Assembly: GCA_945871905.1 (NCBI GenBank)
Contig: CAMBXL010000002.1
Location: 62,001 to 126,000, forward strand
Length of the DNA: 64,000 bases
Origin: Chitinophaga pinensis
GTDB lineage: Bacteria > Bacteroidota > Bacteroidia > NS11-12g > UBA955
Reading direction: 5' to 3'
Within the stretch, counting starts at the first letter, position 1. Each line of letters starts with the position of its first letter. This document shows, piece after piece, positions 27,896-35,519 of this stretch. The translations under genes were made by a program, and so were the position numbers. The notes under the pieces are model-generated. The model had not been told where the DNA came from. It saw only the letters and a list, made by a program, of their open reading frames with translations, and made no database searches.

Positions 27896-27947
27896 GAGAA
27901 TCGATTCAATTCAGATAATTATATTAATTTCGCCATTCATTGCCACC

Positions 27948-28712
27948 ATGAAAGTTATTTCTTACAACGTAAACGGAATACGTTCTGCCCTTAGTAAAGG
28001 GTTTTTAACCTTTTTACAAGAGGAAAATCCAGACATTGTATGTCTTCAAGAAATTAAAGCCAACGAAGCCGATATTGACCAATCATTGTTTGAAGCCTTG
28101 GGTTATCACTGCTATTGGTTTTCGGCACAAAAAAAAGGCTACAGTGGTGTCGGAATATTAAGCAAACTAAAACCTGTTTCAGTTAGTAAAGGCATTCAAC
28201 ACGAGTTGTTTGATTATGAAGGTCGCGTATTGACATTGCAGTTTGACAGCTTTTCAGTTATGAGTTGTTATTTTCCTTCGGGAACGACAGGTGACATTAG
28301 ACAAGAAATTAAATACCAATTTTTAGACCATTTCTACAACTACATCAATGCAATAGAGCAACATAAAGAAGCATTGATTGTGTGTGGAGATTACAATATT
28401 TGTCACCGAGAAATAGACATTCACGATCCGATAGGCAATAAAAACTCGAGTGGTTTTTTGCCAGAGGAGCGCGCTTGGATGGACAAATGGTTTAGCAACG
28501 GCATGATTGATACATTTAGGTACTTAAATCAGATCCCTGACCAATATACTTGGTGGAGTTTTAGGACTGCAGCACGTTCCCGAAACAAAGGATGGAGAAT
28601 CGATTATATATCATCAAGCCGATCTTTTGAAAAACAATTAGTAGCTTCGGGTATTTTGAATAACTATGTACACAGCGACCATTGTGGTTCATTTGCCACA
28701 TTTAATTTATAA
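27948..28712 (+). CDS. xth: Exodeoxyribonuclease III / AP endonuclease
   Basis: Xth-family base-excision nuclease, 254 residues. It contains MKVISYNVNGIRSA, VCLQEIKA (metal-binding Glu), the YSGVGILSK loop, CGDYNICH and the final SDH. I chose the ATG at 27948 because it begins the family-typical N-terminus; the longer in-frame opening at 27870 starts in the floA terminator. It is followed by a truncated glf start. Confidence 0.95.
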   Translation: MKVISYNVNGIRSALSKGFLTFLQEENPDIVCLQEIKANEADIDQSLFEALGYHCYWFSAQKKGYSGVGILSKLKPVSVSKGIQHELFDYEGRVLTLQFDSFSVMSCYFPSGTTGDIRQEIKYQFLDHFYNYINAIEQHKEALIVCGDYNICHREIDIHDPIGNKNSSGFLPEERAWMDKWFSNGMIDTFRYLNQIPDQYTWWSFRTAARSRNKGWRIDYISSSRSFEKQLVASGILNNYVHSDHCGSFATFNL

Positions 28713-28717
28713 ACTTA

Positions 28718-28861
28718 ATGGTGTACAAGGAGTATGATTATATAATTGTAGGTTCGGGTTTGTTTGGGAGTGTATTTGCCCATGAAATGAACATACGCGG
28801 GAAAAAATGTTTGGTTATAGAAAAACGCAACCATGTGGGAGGTAATACTTTAAAAAAATAA
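28718..28861 (+). pseudogene. Truncated UDP-galactopyranose mutase (glf) start
   Basis: Forty-seven codons encode the FAD-binding start of UDP-galactopyranose mutase (YDYIIVGSGLFGSVFAHE, then LVIEKRNHVGGN) and then break off into TLKK and a stop. An intact enzyme has over 360 residues, so about seven eighths are missing. The frame starts 5 bases after xth. The break lies just before an FAD oxidoreductase and glycosyltransferase pair, as if a recombination event exchanged the rest of the glf locus. A functional short peptide is unlikely. Confidence 0.85.
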
Positions 28862-28882
28862 TTAATCATATTTTATTAATCT

Positions 28883-30133
28883 ATGGATAAAGAAGTCGAC
28901 ATATTAATTATTGGTGGTGGTATTACAGGAATTTCTTTGGCTTCATTTTTAAAAACATCTGATTATTTAATTATTGAAAAAGATTCAGAGCTTGGCGGAT
29001 ATTGTAAAACAACTATTTCTAATGATTATATTTGGGATTATTCTGGTCATTTTTTCCATTTTAATAACAATGAAATTAAAAACTATCTTATTAATAACAT
29101 CGATTGTGAAATTGTAACTGTTAATAAGGTCTGTTATGTTTATTACAACAAACAACTCATAGATTATCCGTTTCAAAACAATATTCATCAACTTAATGAA
29201 AATGAGTATTTAGAGTGCTTAGAAGACTTAAAAAACAAAGAAGATTTAAAAATAAATACATTTACCGATTATATTGTAAGCAACTTAGGAAATGCCATTT
29301 GTAATAAGTTCGTTAAACCTTACAACCAAAAATTGTATGCTTGCGATTTAGACCAATTAGATTTTGACGCAATGGGTAGATTTTTCCCTAAACTATTAGA
29401 CTACAATAACTATTCAAGTGGTTTAAGTTTTAAACACAAACAAACTACATACAATGATACATTTATTTACCCTAAAGGAGGTAGTTATGAGTTTATTAAA
29501 TCCTTATTAAAAAGAGTAAACTCTAATAATATCTCAGTAAACAATGAAGTTCATAGCATCGATATTAATGAAAAAAAAGTGATTACTTCAAAAGGAACTA
29601 TAAAATACAATAAACTTGTCAATACAATTCCATTTAATCATTTATTAAAACTAAGTGGTGAAGAATCTAAAAATCTATCTTGGAATAAAGTTGTAGTATT
29701 TAACATGGGATTTGACTCTCCTAGTGATATTGATGCAAATTGGATTTATTATCCAGGTAATGAAATATTTTATAGAGTTGGATTTTATAATAACATATTC
29801 AAAACTGACAAAATGAGTTTATATGTTGAAATAGGAATGAAACACAATGAATTATTTGATGAGAAAGTAACCTTGAATTCAATATTAAATGACTTACAAT
29901 CAGTTGGAATTATTAAAAATCAAATATTAGTAGATTACCAAGTGATAGCCATGAATCCGGCCTACGTCCACATTACAAAACAGTCTAAATCTATCTACAG
30001 TAAATGGTGTGAAAAAAATAATACAAAAGATGTATACTCAATAGGGCGTTATGGCTCTTGGACTTATTGCTCTATTGAGGACAATATTATTCAAGCTCAA
30101 GAACTCGCATTAAGACTAAACCAACAACTATGA
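28883..30133 (+). CDS. FAD-dependent oxidoreductase, UDP-galactopyranose mutase/HemY-like
   Basis: Protein of 416 residues with an N-terminal Rossmann FAD-binding motif (ILIIGGGITGISLASFL, then LIIEKDSELGGYC) and a C-terminal FAD-contact region VYSIGRYGSWTYCSIEDNI. The fold resembles the amine-oxidase/protoporphyrinogen oxidase group that includes Glf-like mutases found in polysaccharide clusters. It lies 21 bases after the truncated glf and overlaps a glycosyltransferase by 4 bases. A sugar ring-contraction or oxidation role in surface glycan synthesis is inferred from these neighbours; the substrate is unknown. The segment looks more AT-rich than xth, suggesting transfer. Confidence 0.75.
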   Translation: MDKEVDILIIGGGITGISLASFLKTSDYLIIEKDSELGGYCKTTISNDYIWDYSGHFFHFNNNEIKNYLINNIDCEIVTVNKVCYVYYNKQLIDYPFQNNIHQLNENEYLECLEDLKNKEDLKINTFTDYIVSNLGNAICNKFVKPYNQKLYACDLDQLDFDAMGRFFPKLLDYNNYSSGLSFKHKQTTYNDTFIYPKGGSYEFIKSLLKRVNSNNISVNNEVHSIDINEKKVITSKGTIKYNKLVNTIPFNHLLKLSGEESKNLSWNKVVVFNMGFDSPSDIDANWIYYPGNEIFYRVGFYNNIFKTDKMSLYVEIGMKHNELFDEKVTLNSILNDLQSVGIIKNQILVDYQVIAMNPAYVHITKQSKSIYSKWCEKNNTKDVYSIGRYGSWTYCSIEDNIIQAQELALRLNQQL

Positions 30134-31035
30134 AAGTTTTCGCATTAGTTATTACCTACAACCGATGCTATAGCTTAAACAAAGCTATTGACAGACTTTT
30201 AAAACAAAAAGACCTTATCGATAAAATTATCGTTATCAATAATAACTCAAATGATTCAACTTACTCTTATTTGAAGACTTTTGAAAACAATCCTTTATTT
30301 GCCATTTACCACTTTAATACAAATACAGGCGGGGCGGGTGCTTATTATTATGGGTTCAATCAATGTGTTTCACTAGGTGCCGATTGGATAATTTGCATTG
30401 AAGATGATATTATATTGCCTAGAACTTTTAATTATGACTTGAAACCTATTCTTCGTGAAAAAAAAGAAGAGAAAGTTGGATTTATATATCCTAAAATATT
30501 AAGTATAGAAAATCGCCATCACACGCATGGTTCACTTTATTTCACAAAAAACAATAACATTGAAAAAGCACAATTTGCAGGTTTGGTGGTTAATGCAAAG
30601 GGCATTCAATCTGTTGGCTTACCTATCCATTCTTTTTTTATTTATTTTGATGATTGGGAATATACCCTTAGGTTGACACAAAATGGATTTGTAGGCATAC
30701 ATGCACCCACTTTATACGCTTGGCACAATGATGGAGTTAGAGCTACAGGGAAACCTTGGTTAAGCGCTCCTAAAAAGGAAATTTGGAAAAGTTTATATGG
30801 TATCCGTAATGAATTGGTCTTTTACAAAAAAAAGGGTTTTATGGTGTACATAAAACTTTTAATTAAACATGTATTTATTACCCCCATTTCTATCCTATTA
30901 AATCGTAAGAAAGATGCTTTATATGTTGCAATTAAATGGAGTTTATGGTCTTTTAAATCTTTGTATTTTGACTATACTATTGATAAAGTCAATTCAGAAA
31001 ATGTGAAAATGTTTGAAAACAAGTATTTGCGTTAA
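30130..31035 (+). CDS. Family 2 glycosyltransferase (galactofuranosyltransferase-like)
   Basis: GT-A fold transferase of 301 residues. ALVITYNRCYSLNKAID and INNNSNDST form the nucleotide-sugar site, NTNTGGAGAYYYGF resembles the galactofuranosyltransferase GlfT2 group, and CIEDDI supplies the metal-binding acidic motif. A second acidic stretch YFDDWEYTLRL and the AWHNDG motif complete the catalytic part. No membrane span is obvious beyond the hydrophobic C-terminal patches. It is translationally coupled to the FAD protein (ATGA overlap). Transfer of a furanose or related sugar to surface glycan is inferred. It converges with ccmB, overlapping it by 4 bases. Confidence 0.85.
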   Translation: MKVFALVITYNRCYSLNKAIDRLLKQKDLIDKIIVINNNSNDSTYSYLKTFENNPLFAIYHFNTNTGGAGAYYYGFNQCVSLGADWIICIEDDIILPRTFNYDLKPILREKKEEKVGFIYPKILSIENRHHTHGSLYFTKNNNIEKAQFAGLVVNAKGIQSVGLPIHSFFIYFDDWEYTLRLTQNGFVGIHAPTLYAWHNDGVRATGKPWLSAPKKEIWKSLYGIRNELVFYKKKGFMVYIKLLIKHVFITPISILLNRKKDALYVAIKWSLWSFKSLYFDYTIDKVNSENVKMFENKYLR

Positions 31036-31682
31036 TCTTTCCAAATAAATTTAACTAAGGAAACGCCCATTACAAAAACGAGAATATTAAACCCTGATAG
31101 GAGTAATAGTTCGGGCAAATAACTCAAAAAACCTAGGTCATCAATTGCATTTTTTCCGGCTTTTACCCCTATGAGCACAAATGGAATAATGAGCGGAAAT
31201 GTTAATACCGGCAACAACACCCCTGGATTATCTGTTTTGGAGGCAATACTGCTGCTAATTGTGAAAATAGAAGCGATACCTCCTCCTGTTAATAATGCTA
31301 TGATATAAAACCCAAAAATAGAATCACTGATTTGACCATGAATCATGATAAAAATGAGTAAGGCAAACGATGTAAATAAAAACATCAAAACAAATGATGT
31401 AATCAATTTGCCTATTAAAAACTGTGATGGAGATAAAAGTTGATGCCAAAAAATGTAATGTCCTTTTTTCATTGAAATAAAGGCTTTAGAGATCCCTTGC
31501 AAGGTTGTAAATATAACCACAATCCAAAAAATAGCCGAAAAATGGGGTTTATCCATCCCCGGAAGTGCTAAAAAAGTAATTAAAACGGCGGTAAAAATAT
31601 AGATAAGAATGGCTATCAAAGCGTATTTGTTTCTCCATTCTTCATCCAAAAAAAATTTAACTGCTTGAAAAATTGTTGCCAA
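31032..31682 (-). CDS. ccmB: Heme exporter protein B (CcmB)
   Basis: Six-helix ABC permease of 216 residues that works with CcmA in cytochrome c maturation. It has the family N-terminus VKFFLDEEWRNKYALIAIL and SSSIASKTDNPGVLLPVLTFPLIIP. I chose TTG at 31682: the next in-frame start upstream (ATG 31745) lies inside the divergent gene beginning at 31725 and adds unconserved residues, and 216 residues is the usual length. ccmA and ccmC are not adjacent. An ABC-2 permease of another kind is a remote alternative. Confidence 0.85.
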   Translation of the reverse strand: MATIFQAVKFFLDEEWRNKYALIAILIYIFTAVLITFLALPGMDKPHFSAIFWIVVIFTTLQGISKAFISMKKGHYIFWHQLLSPSQFLIGKLITSFVLMFLFTSFALLIFIMIHGQISDSIFGFYIIALLTGGGIASIFTISSSIASKTDNPGVLLPVLTFPLIIPFVLIGVKAGKNAIDDLGFLSYLPELLLLSGFNILVFVMGVSLVKFIWKD

Positions 31683-31694
31683 AATAAAAAATTG

Positions 31695-31702
31695 TACTTT
31701 TG
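31695..31702 (+). promoter_or_regulatory. -7 box (TACTTTTG) for the 154-residue protein
   Basis: TACTTTTG matches TAnnTTTG, 22 bases before the ATG at 31725, in the 42-base space between ccmB and this gene. Confidence 0.55.
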
Positions 31703-31724
31703 CAAAAGTAACGTAAACATTTTT

Positions 31725-32189
31725 ATGAACAACAAAATTCAACATTTAAGTAACGAAGAGCAAACACTCATTTTAAACGCCCCCATTTATATTTCAGCCT
31801 TAATATCAGGCGTTGATGGCGAATTCCATCCTGAAGAAATTAAAAAAGCAGTTAAAATTATCCATATAAAAAGCTTCTCAGAAACCAAAGACATAAGAGG
31901 AGTATATGCTGAATCTAACCAAGAAAGCGAAGAAAAAATTGAAATGTTGATTGACGCATTACCTACTTCAACAAGCGAAAGAAATGATGTTTTAATTCAA
32001 AAATTGAGTGGATTAAACGAAATTTTTCCAAAATTAGACGCAACTTTTGCTTTTGATTTATACAACAGTTTAAGAGAATTGGCTTACTATGTTAGTACAG
32101 CCTCTGAATCTGATATGGCCGGTTTTCAAAATGAATTGGAAAAAGAAGTTGCAAAACTTCCTTTTTTAAATGCTCCACATTTGGACTAA
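31725..32189 (+). CDS. Helical protein of unknown function (possibly TerB-like)
   Basis: Cytosolic protein of 154 residues, predicted mostly helical, with no signal or membrane segment. The stretch ALISGVDGEFHPEEIKKAVKII weakly recalls TerB-type four-helix proteins, but I cannot confirm this. The start at 31725 is preferred over one 60 bases earlier because it follows the promoter box. It is monocistronic, ended by a terminator at 32215. Confidence 0.65.
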   Translation: MNNKIQHLSNEEQTLILNAPIYISALISGVDGEFHPEEIKKAVKIIHIKSFSETKDIRGVYAESNQESEEKIEMLIDALPTSTSERNDVLIQKLSGLNEIFPKLDATFAFDLYNSLRELAYYVSTASESDMAGFQNELEKEVAKLPFLNAPHLD

Positions 32190-32214
32190 TTGATCCAAAA
32201 ACTTATAATTAACT

Positions 32215-32249
32215 ATCACGGTAAGGATTCCTTATCGTGATTTTTTTTG
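32215..32249 (+). terminator. Intrinsic terminator after the 154-residue gene
   Basis: Inverted repeat ATCACGGTAAGGA/TCCTTATCGTGAT with one mismatch, followed by eight or more T residues. Confidence 0.85.
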
Positions 32250-32252
32250 CCT

Positions 32253-32447
32253 TTAATGTTTTATTACTTTGAAGTATTTTTTAACCAAACCAACTTGAAT
32301 TTCTACAAAATAAACCCCTGAATTAAGTGGCGTTAAATCTAAATTGTCTGTATTATTGGCGGAAAATAATATTTTTCCTTGAAGACTATACAACTTTGCA
32401 AACTCTACATTGGCATTAAAATTCAAGACTGAGTCAAATAAAATCAA
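32253..32447 (-). pseudogene. Orphan T9SS sorting-domain fragment
   Basis: A 64-codon frame that encodes only the second part of a type A T9SS sorting domain: VEFAKLYSLQGKILF, LDLTPLNSGVYFVEIQ and the ending KKYFKVIKH. There is no signal peptide, no cargo and no YPNP opening. The frame begins at a TTG overlapping the stop of the dehydrogenase gene just upstream. It is most likely the tail left after deletion of a secreted protein gene. A short expressed peptide without a signal could not enter the T9SS. Confidence 0.7.
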
Positions 32448-33646
32448 TACGCGTAATCCGCTAAGTAGGCATATTCTGAAGTTAATTTTCCTTCTTTGCA
32501 GATAGTAGCTTGACTAATGATTGCACTTTCTTCTTTTAACAATTCCGGAAGAACATATTCCATTAACATTTCACCAAAACCTTGGCTGGCATCTTTAGGC
32601 AATTCGGTAGGAAGATTGCTAATAGCCATTATATCAATGGTATCTTTTAAAAATGGTTCACACATTTCCATGGTAACGGGATTGAAACCAAAAACCGGTT
32701 CATCAATTTTAGTATCTTTAAGAGTAATGGGAACAGATCCATTCACATCGCAACTAATATCGGCAATCACTTTAATTTTAAAAGAAGGGTCTCTTGTGTC
32801 ATTTTCCGAAAACAGTCTATCCATTTTAGAATCCCAATAAATGCCATTCATCAACAAATCACAATGGGGAAAATAATAACGAAAAACGCAACGGTATCTG
32901 GTTGGGTCGTGATGAAAATCGCTCCTATCATAAGGTTTACCATCAATACGTTCGTATAAATTTTCGGTCAATAGTAATGCAAATACTGGTTCGGCAAAGC
33001 GTTTGGTTAAAAAATCGGAGGGTGTTACTTCCTTAATCCCAGCTTCTTTCAGTAATTCTAGTGCCCCCAAAGAAACCCTACCATTGCCAGTCAAAATTAT
33101 TTTGATAGGGCTCAACTGCATTTTTTTCAATTCTAGTTTTACCTCATTATAATCACTACATAAATAGGCTCTTTTAAGTTCAAAAGATTGGTGTTTCATT
33201 CCCCAGGCATAAAAACCATTGTATGCACCAACCACGCCTGCAAAACGACCAAAACCTAAAATTCTATCTCCATTTTTCCATCTTAGAGTTTCATAATCGG
33301 TTAACGTAATATTTTTTTGAATCATAGCCTTCATCAATGCTTGATTGTGCGCTTGTTTTTTGATCGTATGTGAGAAAAAGAAATAATGTTTATTGGAAAT
33401 TAAATCCTCTATTGTTCTTTCTTTGATACCCATAAGCAAATCGCAGTGAGAAATATCTTCAACTATTTCGGCACCTATTTTTTGATAAGAATCATCGAGA
33501 AAACAACGGTCGTTAGAAGGTTGGACATAAAATTGAATCTGCGGATATTGCGACATTATTTGACTGCATTGAGCGGGAGTAAAAGCCACACGTTTATCGG
33601 CAGGTTTTTTTTCTTCACGTAGGAGTGCAATTTTAAAGTACTTCAT
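32444..33646 (-). CDS. Saccharopine/alanine dehydrogenase-like oxidoreductase
   Basis: Protein of 400 residues of the alanine dehydrogenase/PNT superfamily. The N-terminal domain opens KIALLREEKKPADKRVAFTP, a nucleotide fold is near IKIILTGNGRVSLGALELL, and the C-terminal part has ADISCDVNGSVPIT. The architecture is closest in my judgement to lysine-forming saccharopine dehydrogenase (Lys1) homologues. I chose ATG 33646; a longer in-frame opening to 33841 runs through the tmRNA gene and must be wrong. The substrate is not certain. The last 4 bases overlap the sorting-domain remnant. Confidence 0.78.
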   Translation of the reverse strand: MKYFKIALLREEKKPADKRVAFTPAQCSQIMSQYPQIQFYVQPSNDRCFLDDSYQKIGAEIVEDISHCDLLMGIKERTIEDLISNKHYFFFSHTIKKQAHNQALMKAMIQKNITLTDYETLRWKNGDRILGFGRFAGVVGAYNGFYAWGMKHQSFELKRAYLCSDYNEVKLELKKMQLSPIKIILTGNGRVSLGALELLKEAGIKEVTPSDFLTKRFAEPVFALLLTENLYERIDGKPYDRSDFHHDPTRYRCVFRYYFPHCDLLMNGIYWDSKMDRLFSENDTRDPSFKIKVIADISCDVNGSVPITLKDTKIDEPVFGFNPVTMEMCEPFLKDTIDIMAISNLPTELPKDASQGFGEMLMEYVLPELLKEESAIISQATICKEGKLTSEYAYLADYAY

Positions 33647-33723
33647 TGGGTCAGTAGATTGAGCAAATATAGTAAAAACTTGACAGGATAAAGAAAAAGC
33701 CCTAAGGATAAAAAAAGTAATTG

Positions 33724-33731
33724 TATCTTTG
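33724..33731 (+). promoter_or_regulatory. -7 box (TATCTTTG) of the tmRNA gene
   Basis: TATCTTTG is an exact TAnnTTTG match 22 bases before the mature tmRNA 5' end. A TTG-rich -33 element is not clear. Confidence 0.6.
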
Positions 33732-33753
33732 CAATGATAAAAAATCTCAAAAT

Positions 33754-34118
33754 GGGGCTGACTGGAATTGACGGGTAGAGCATTTGGGGTGTAAGCATGT
33801 AGAGCTTTGTTTGCTGGCTCTTTAATCTCAACACTCAACAATTTAAGAGGCGAAAATAACTTCGCAATGGCTGCCTAGTCTCAGACTACGCAAATCCATA
33901 CACCTACAGTGCCCTTATCTGGGCCGGCGCTGAAGCGGGTGTTCGACATGCCTAGGTATGATTTTGTTGTGGTTATAGGCAAACTCATTATTTAATAACC
34001 TAAGGTTTAATTTGGCTGTCCTTAAGCTTTTTTAATCCCGACACTCAAATAAGGATAAACATGTAGAAAGCATCATCATCTCCTACTCCGGACCAGGGTT
34101 CGACTCCCTGCAGCTCCA
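33754..34118 (+). ncRNA. ssrA: Transfer-messenger RNA (tmRNA)
   Basis: One-piece tmRNA of 365 bases that rescues stalled ribosomes. The 5' end GGGGCTG pairs with CAGCTCC near the 3' end to form the acceptor stem (one G-T pair), and the T arm is GGTTCGACTCC. The tag frame at 33849-33878 reads GENNFAMAA and ends in TAG; the terminal AA is the usual protease signal. CCA is not encoded after the discriminator A, so it must be added. A strong terminator follows 8 bases later. Confidence 0.95.
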
Positions 34119-34126
34119 CAAAACAT

Positions 34127-34157
34127 AAAAGCCCTGAAATCAACTTCAGGGCTTTTT
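34127..34157 (+). terminator. Intrinsic terminator after tmRNA
   Basis: Twelve-base perfect stem AAAAGCCCTGAA/TTCAGGGCTTTT with a 6-base loop and a following T. Confidence 0.92.
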
Positions 34158-34592
34158 GTTGAACTTTCGGTAGAGATTTAAATTGATATGTTTAGGCTAT
34201 TAAATTCCTAACAAATCAAAATTACAGAACTTTCAACACCTTACGAATTGACCACCATTTTGTAAATCAACTTTACACAATATAAAATACCCTATAATTA
34301 TTCTTTTATTGAGCGTGATTCCGGAATTACGTGTTGTCTTTTCTCTACTTTAATCCGTTATTTCATCAATAATGACAGTTTTATGATTTATGAAAAATCC
34401 TTTACAACATTACAAAAAAATGACTTTTTTGATTGGTTTAATGCCTCCTATTTAGATATAAAAACCCCATTTTCATGTCCCTTTTATTTCATTTCGTTAA
34501 CTATCTGTGTGCTTTTATAAACAATATGATGTGATTCAAACATTATTTGCTCATTTCCTAGTTTTAACAAAAAAGTAGTATCGTATTGTATT
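34158..34592. other. AT-rich stretch without recognised gene
   Basis: About 435 bases between the tmRNA terminator and the promoter-like box of the broken receiver gene. Only very short frames are present (the longest, 34383-34520, would be 45 residues and resembles nothing). I see no RNA gene or repeat in it. Confidence 0.6.
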
Positions 34593-34600
34593 TATATTTG
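34593..34600 (+). promoter_or_regulatory. -7-like box (TATATTTG) before the broken receiver gene
   Basis: TATATTTG fits TAnnTTTG and lies 60 bases before the ATG at 34660. No -33 element was found, so its activity is doubtful. Confidence 0.35.
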
Positions 34601-34659
34601 AAAGGCAAATGGCAAATCATTTACAGTAAAGGAGAAATTGTAACATCGAAATCAAATCA

Positions 34660-35288
34660 ATGCAACTAATTATTCCATCATCAAATCAATAAACAAATAT
34701 TAAAAAATCTTATAACTCCAAACAAGAGTCAAGTACTCCCTATTACAACATCTGCATTGTAGACACTTCGAATATTTTTGCCATTGGATTAAAAAATAGT
34801 ATAGAAAAAAGCTTGATTAAAACCGCCAAAACATTTGTGTTTATTCATAAAACAATAGATGAAATAAACCCAGTTGATATAACGCCAATTGACCTTTTAC
34901 TTATTGATTATAATGATTTATTCCTTCCTCAGTTTAATGTTTTTTTTCGAAGGTTAAGAAAAAAAATCCTGACTTGAAATTGATTATATCTTCCAACGAT
35001 TTACTGCACATTGATTTTATTAAATTATACTCTTATAACATTAATGGATTATTTTCAAAGAGCTTAAGCATTAAATCCTTTAACACTTATTTTAAACGTG
35101 TTTTAGAACAGTCTATTTACATTGACCACAAATCAATAGGCGATGTTATCAATCAAGAAAAAAACCAAAAAATAAAATTTTATTACAAATCTGTTTCACT
35201 TCAAAACTTAGAGTTGATACAGCAACGATATAATTACTTAACTCCACATTTTGTTGACAAAGATGCACTTTCATCTTTGATTCCCTAA
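34660..35288 (+). pseudogene. Decayed response-regulator receiver gene
   Basis: Joined frames resemble a NarL-type receiver domain: NICIVDTSNIFAIGLKNSIE (first acidic site), DLLLIDYND (phospho-acceptor Asp), RRLRKKNPDLKLIISSND, and LFSKS in place of the conserved Lys loop. The frame opens at ATG 34660, meets a TAA at 34690, resumes, then needs a -1 shift in an eight-A run at 34959-34966 to reach the frame that ends at 35288. There is no helix-turn-helix after the receiver. Two lesions and the missing output domain argue for decay. The run reads A AAA AAA in the first frame, a known slippery heptamer, so frameshifting cannot be fully excluded. Confidence 0.65.
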
Positions 35289-35460
35289 TAAAAAAATAAA
35301 TAAAAGCCATAATAATCTTACATTTAGATCTAAAAAACCCATTAATAAATTATCTTAATACCTAAAAAAGAGATATTTTAACCAAATTAAAAACCTCATA
35401 AATTATCAAAAAAGGGGGGTTACAAAACTTTTTGAAGATAGATTGTTATCATTTTGAAAT

Positions 35461-35493
35461 AAAAAAACCGATGAATTAAACATCGGTTTTTTT
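35461..35493 (-). terminator. Intrinsic terminator after the OmpA-like gene
   Basis: Perfect 13-base stem (35461-35473 and 35481-35493) with a 7-base loop; A and T runs at both ends make it bidirectional. It lies 26 bases after the stop of the OmpA-like gene. The 170 bases before it, after the broken receiver gene, hold nothing recognisable. Confidence 0.9.
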
Positions 35494-35519
35494 AAATTTT
35501 AATTACACTATGAAGAAAA

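Noticed and set aside
27870-27947. Longer N-terminus for xth beginning at 27870
   Set aside because: The ATG is inside the floA terminator stem, and the conserved Xth start is at 27948.
33647-33841. Longer N-terminus for the dehydrogenase-like gene
   Set aside because: It would be encoded on the opposite strand of the tmRNA gene and is not conserved in character; ATG 33646 gives the normal start.
34383-34520. 45-codon frame between tmRNA and the receiver remnant
   Set aside because: No recognisable similarity and no promoter box at a fitting distance; such frames are expected by chance in AT-rich DNA.
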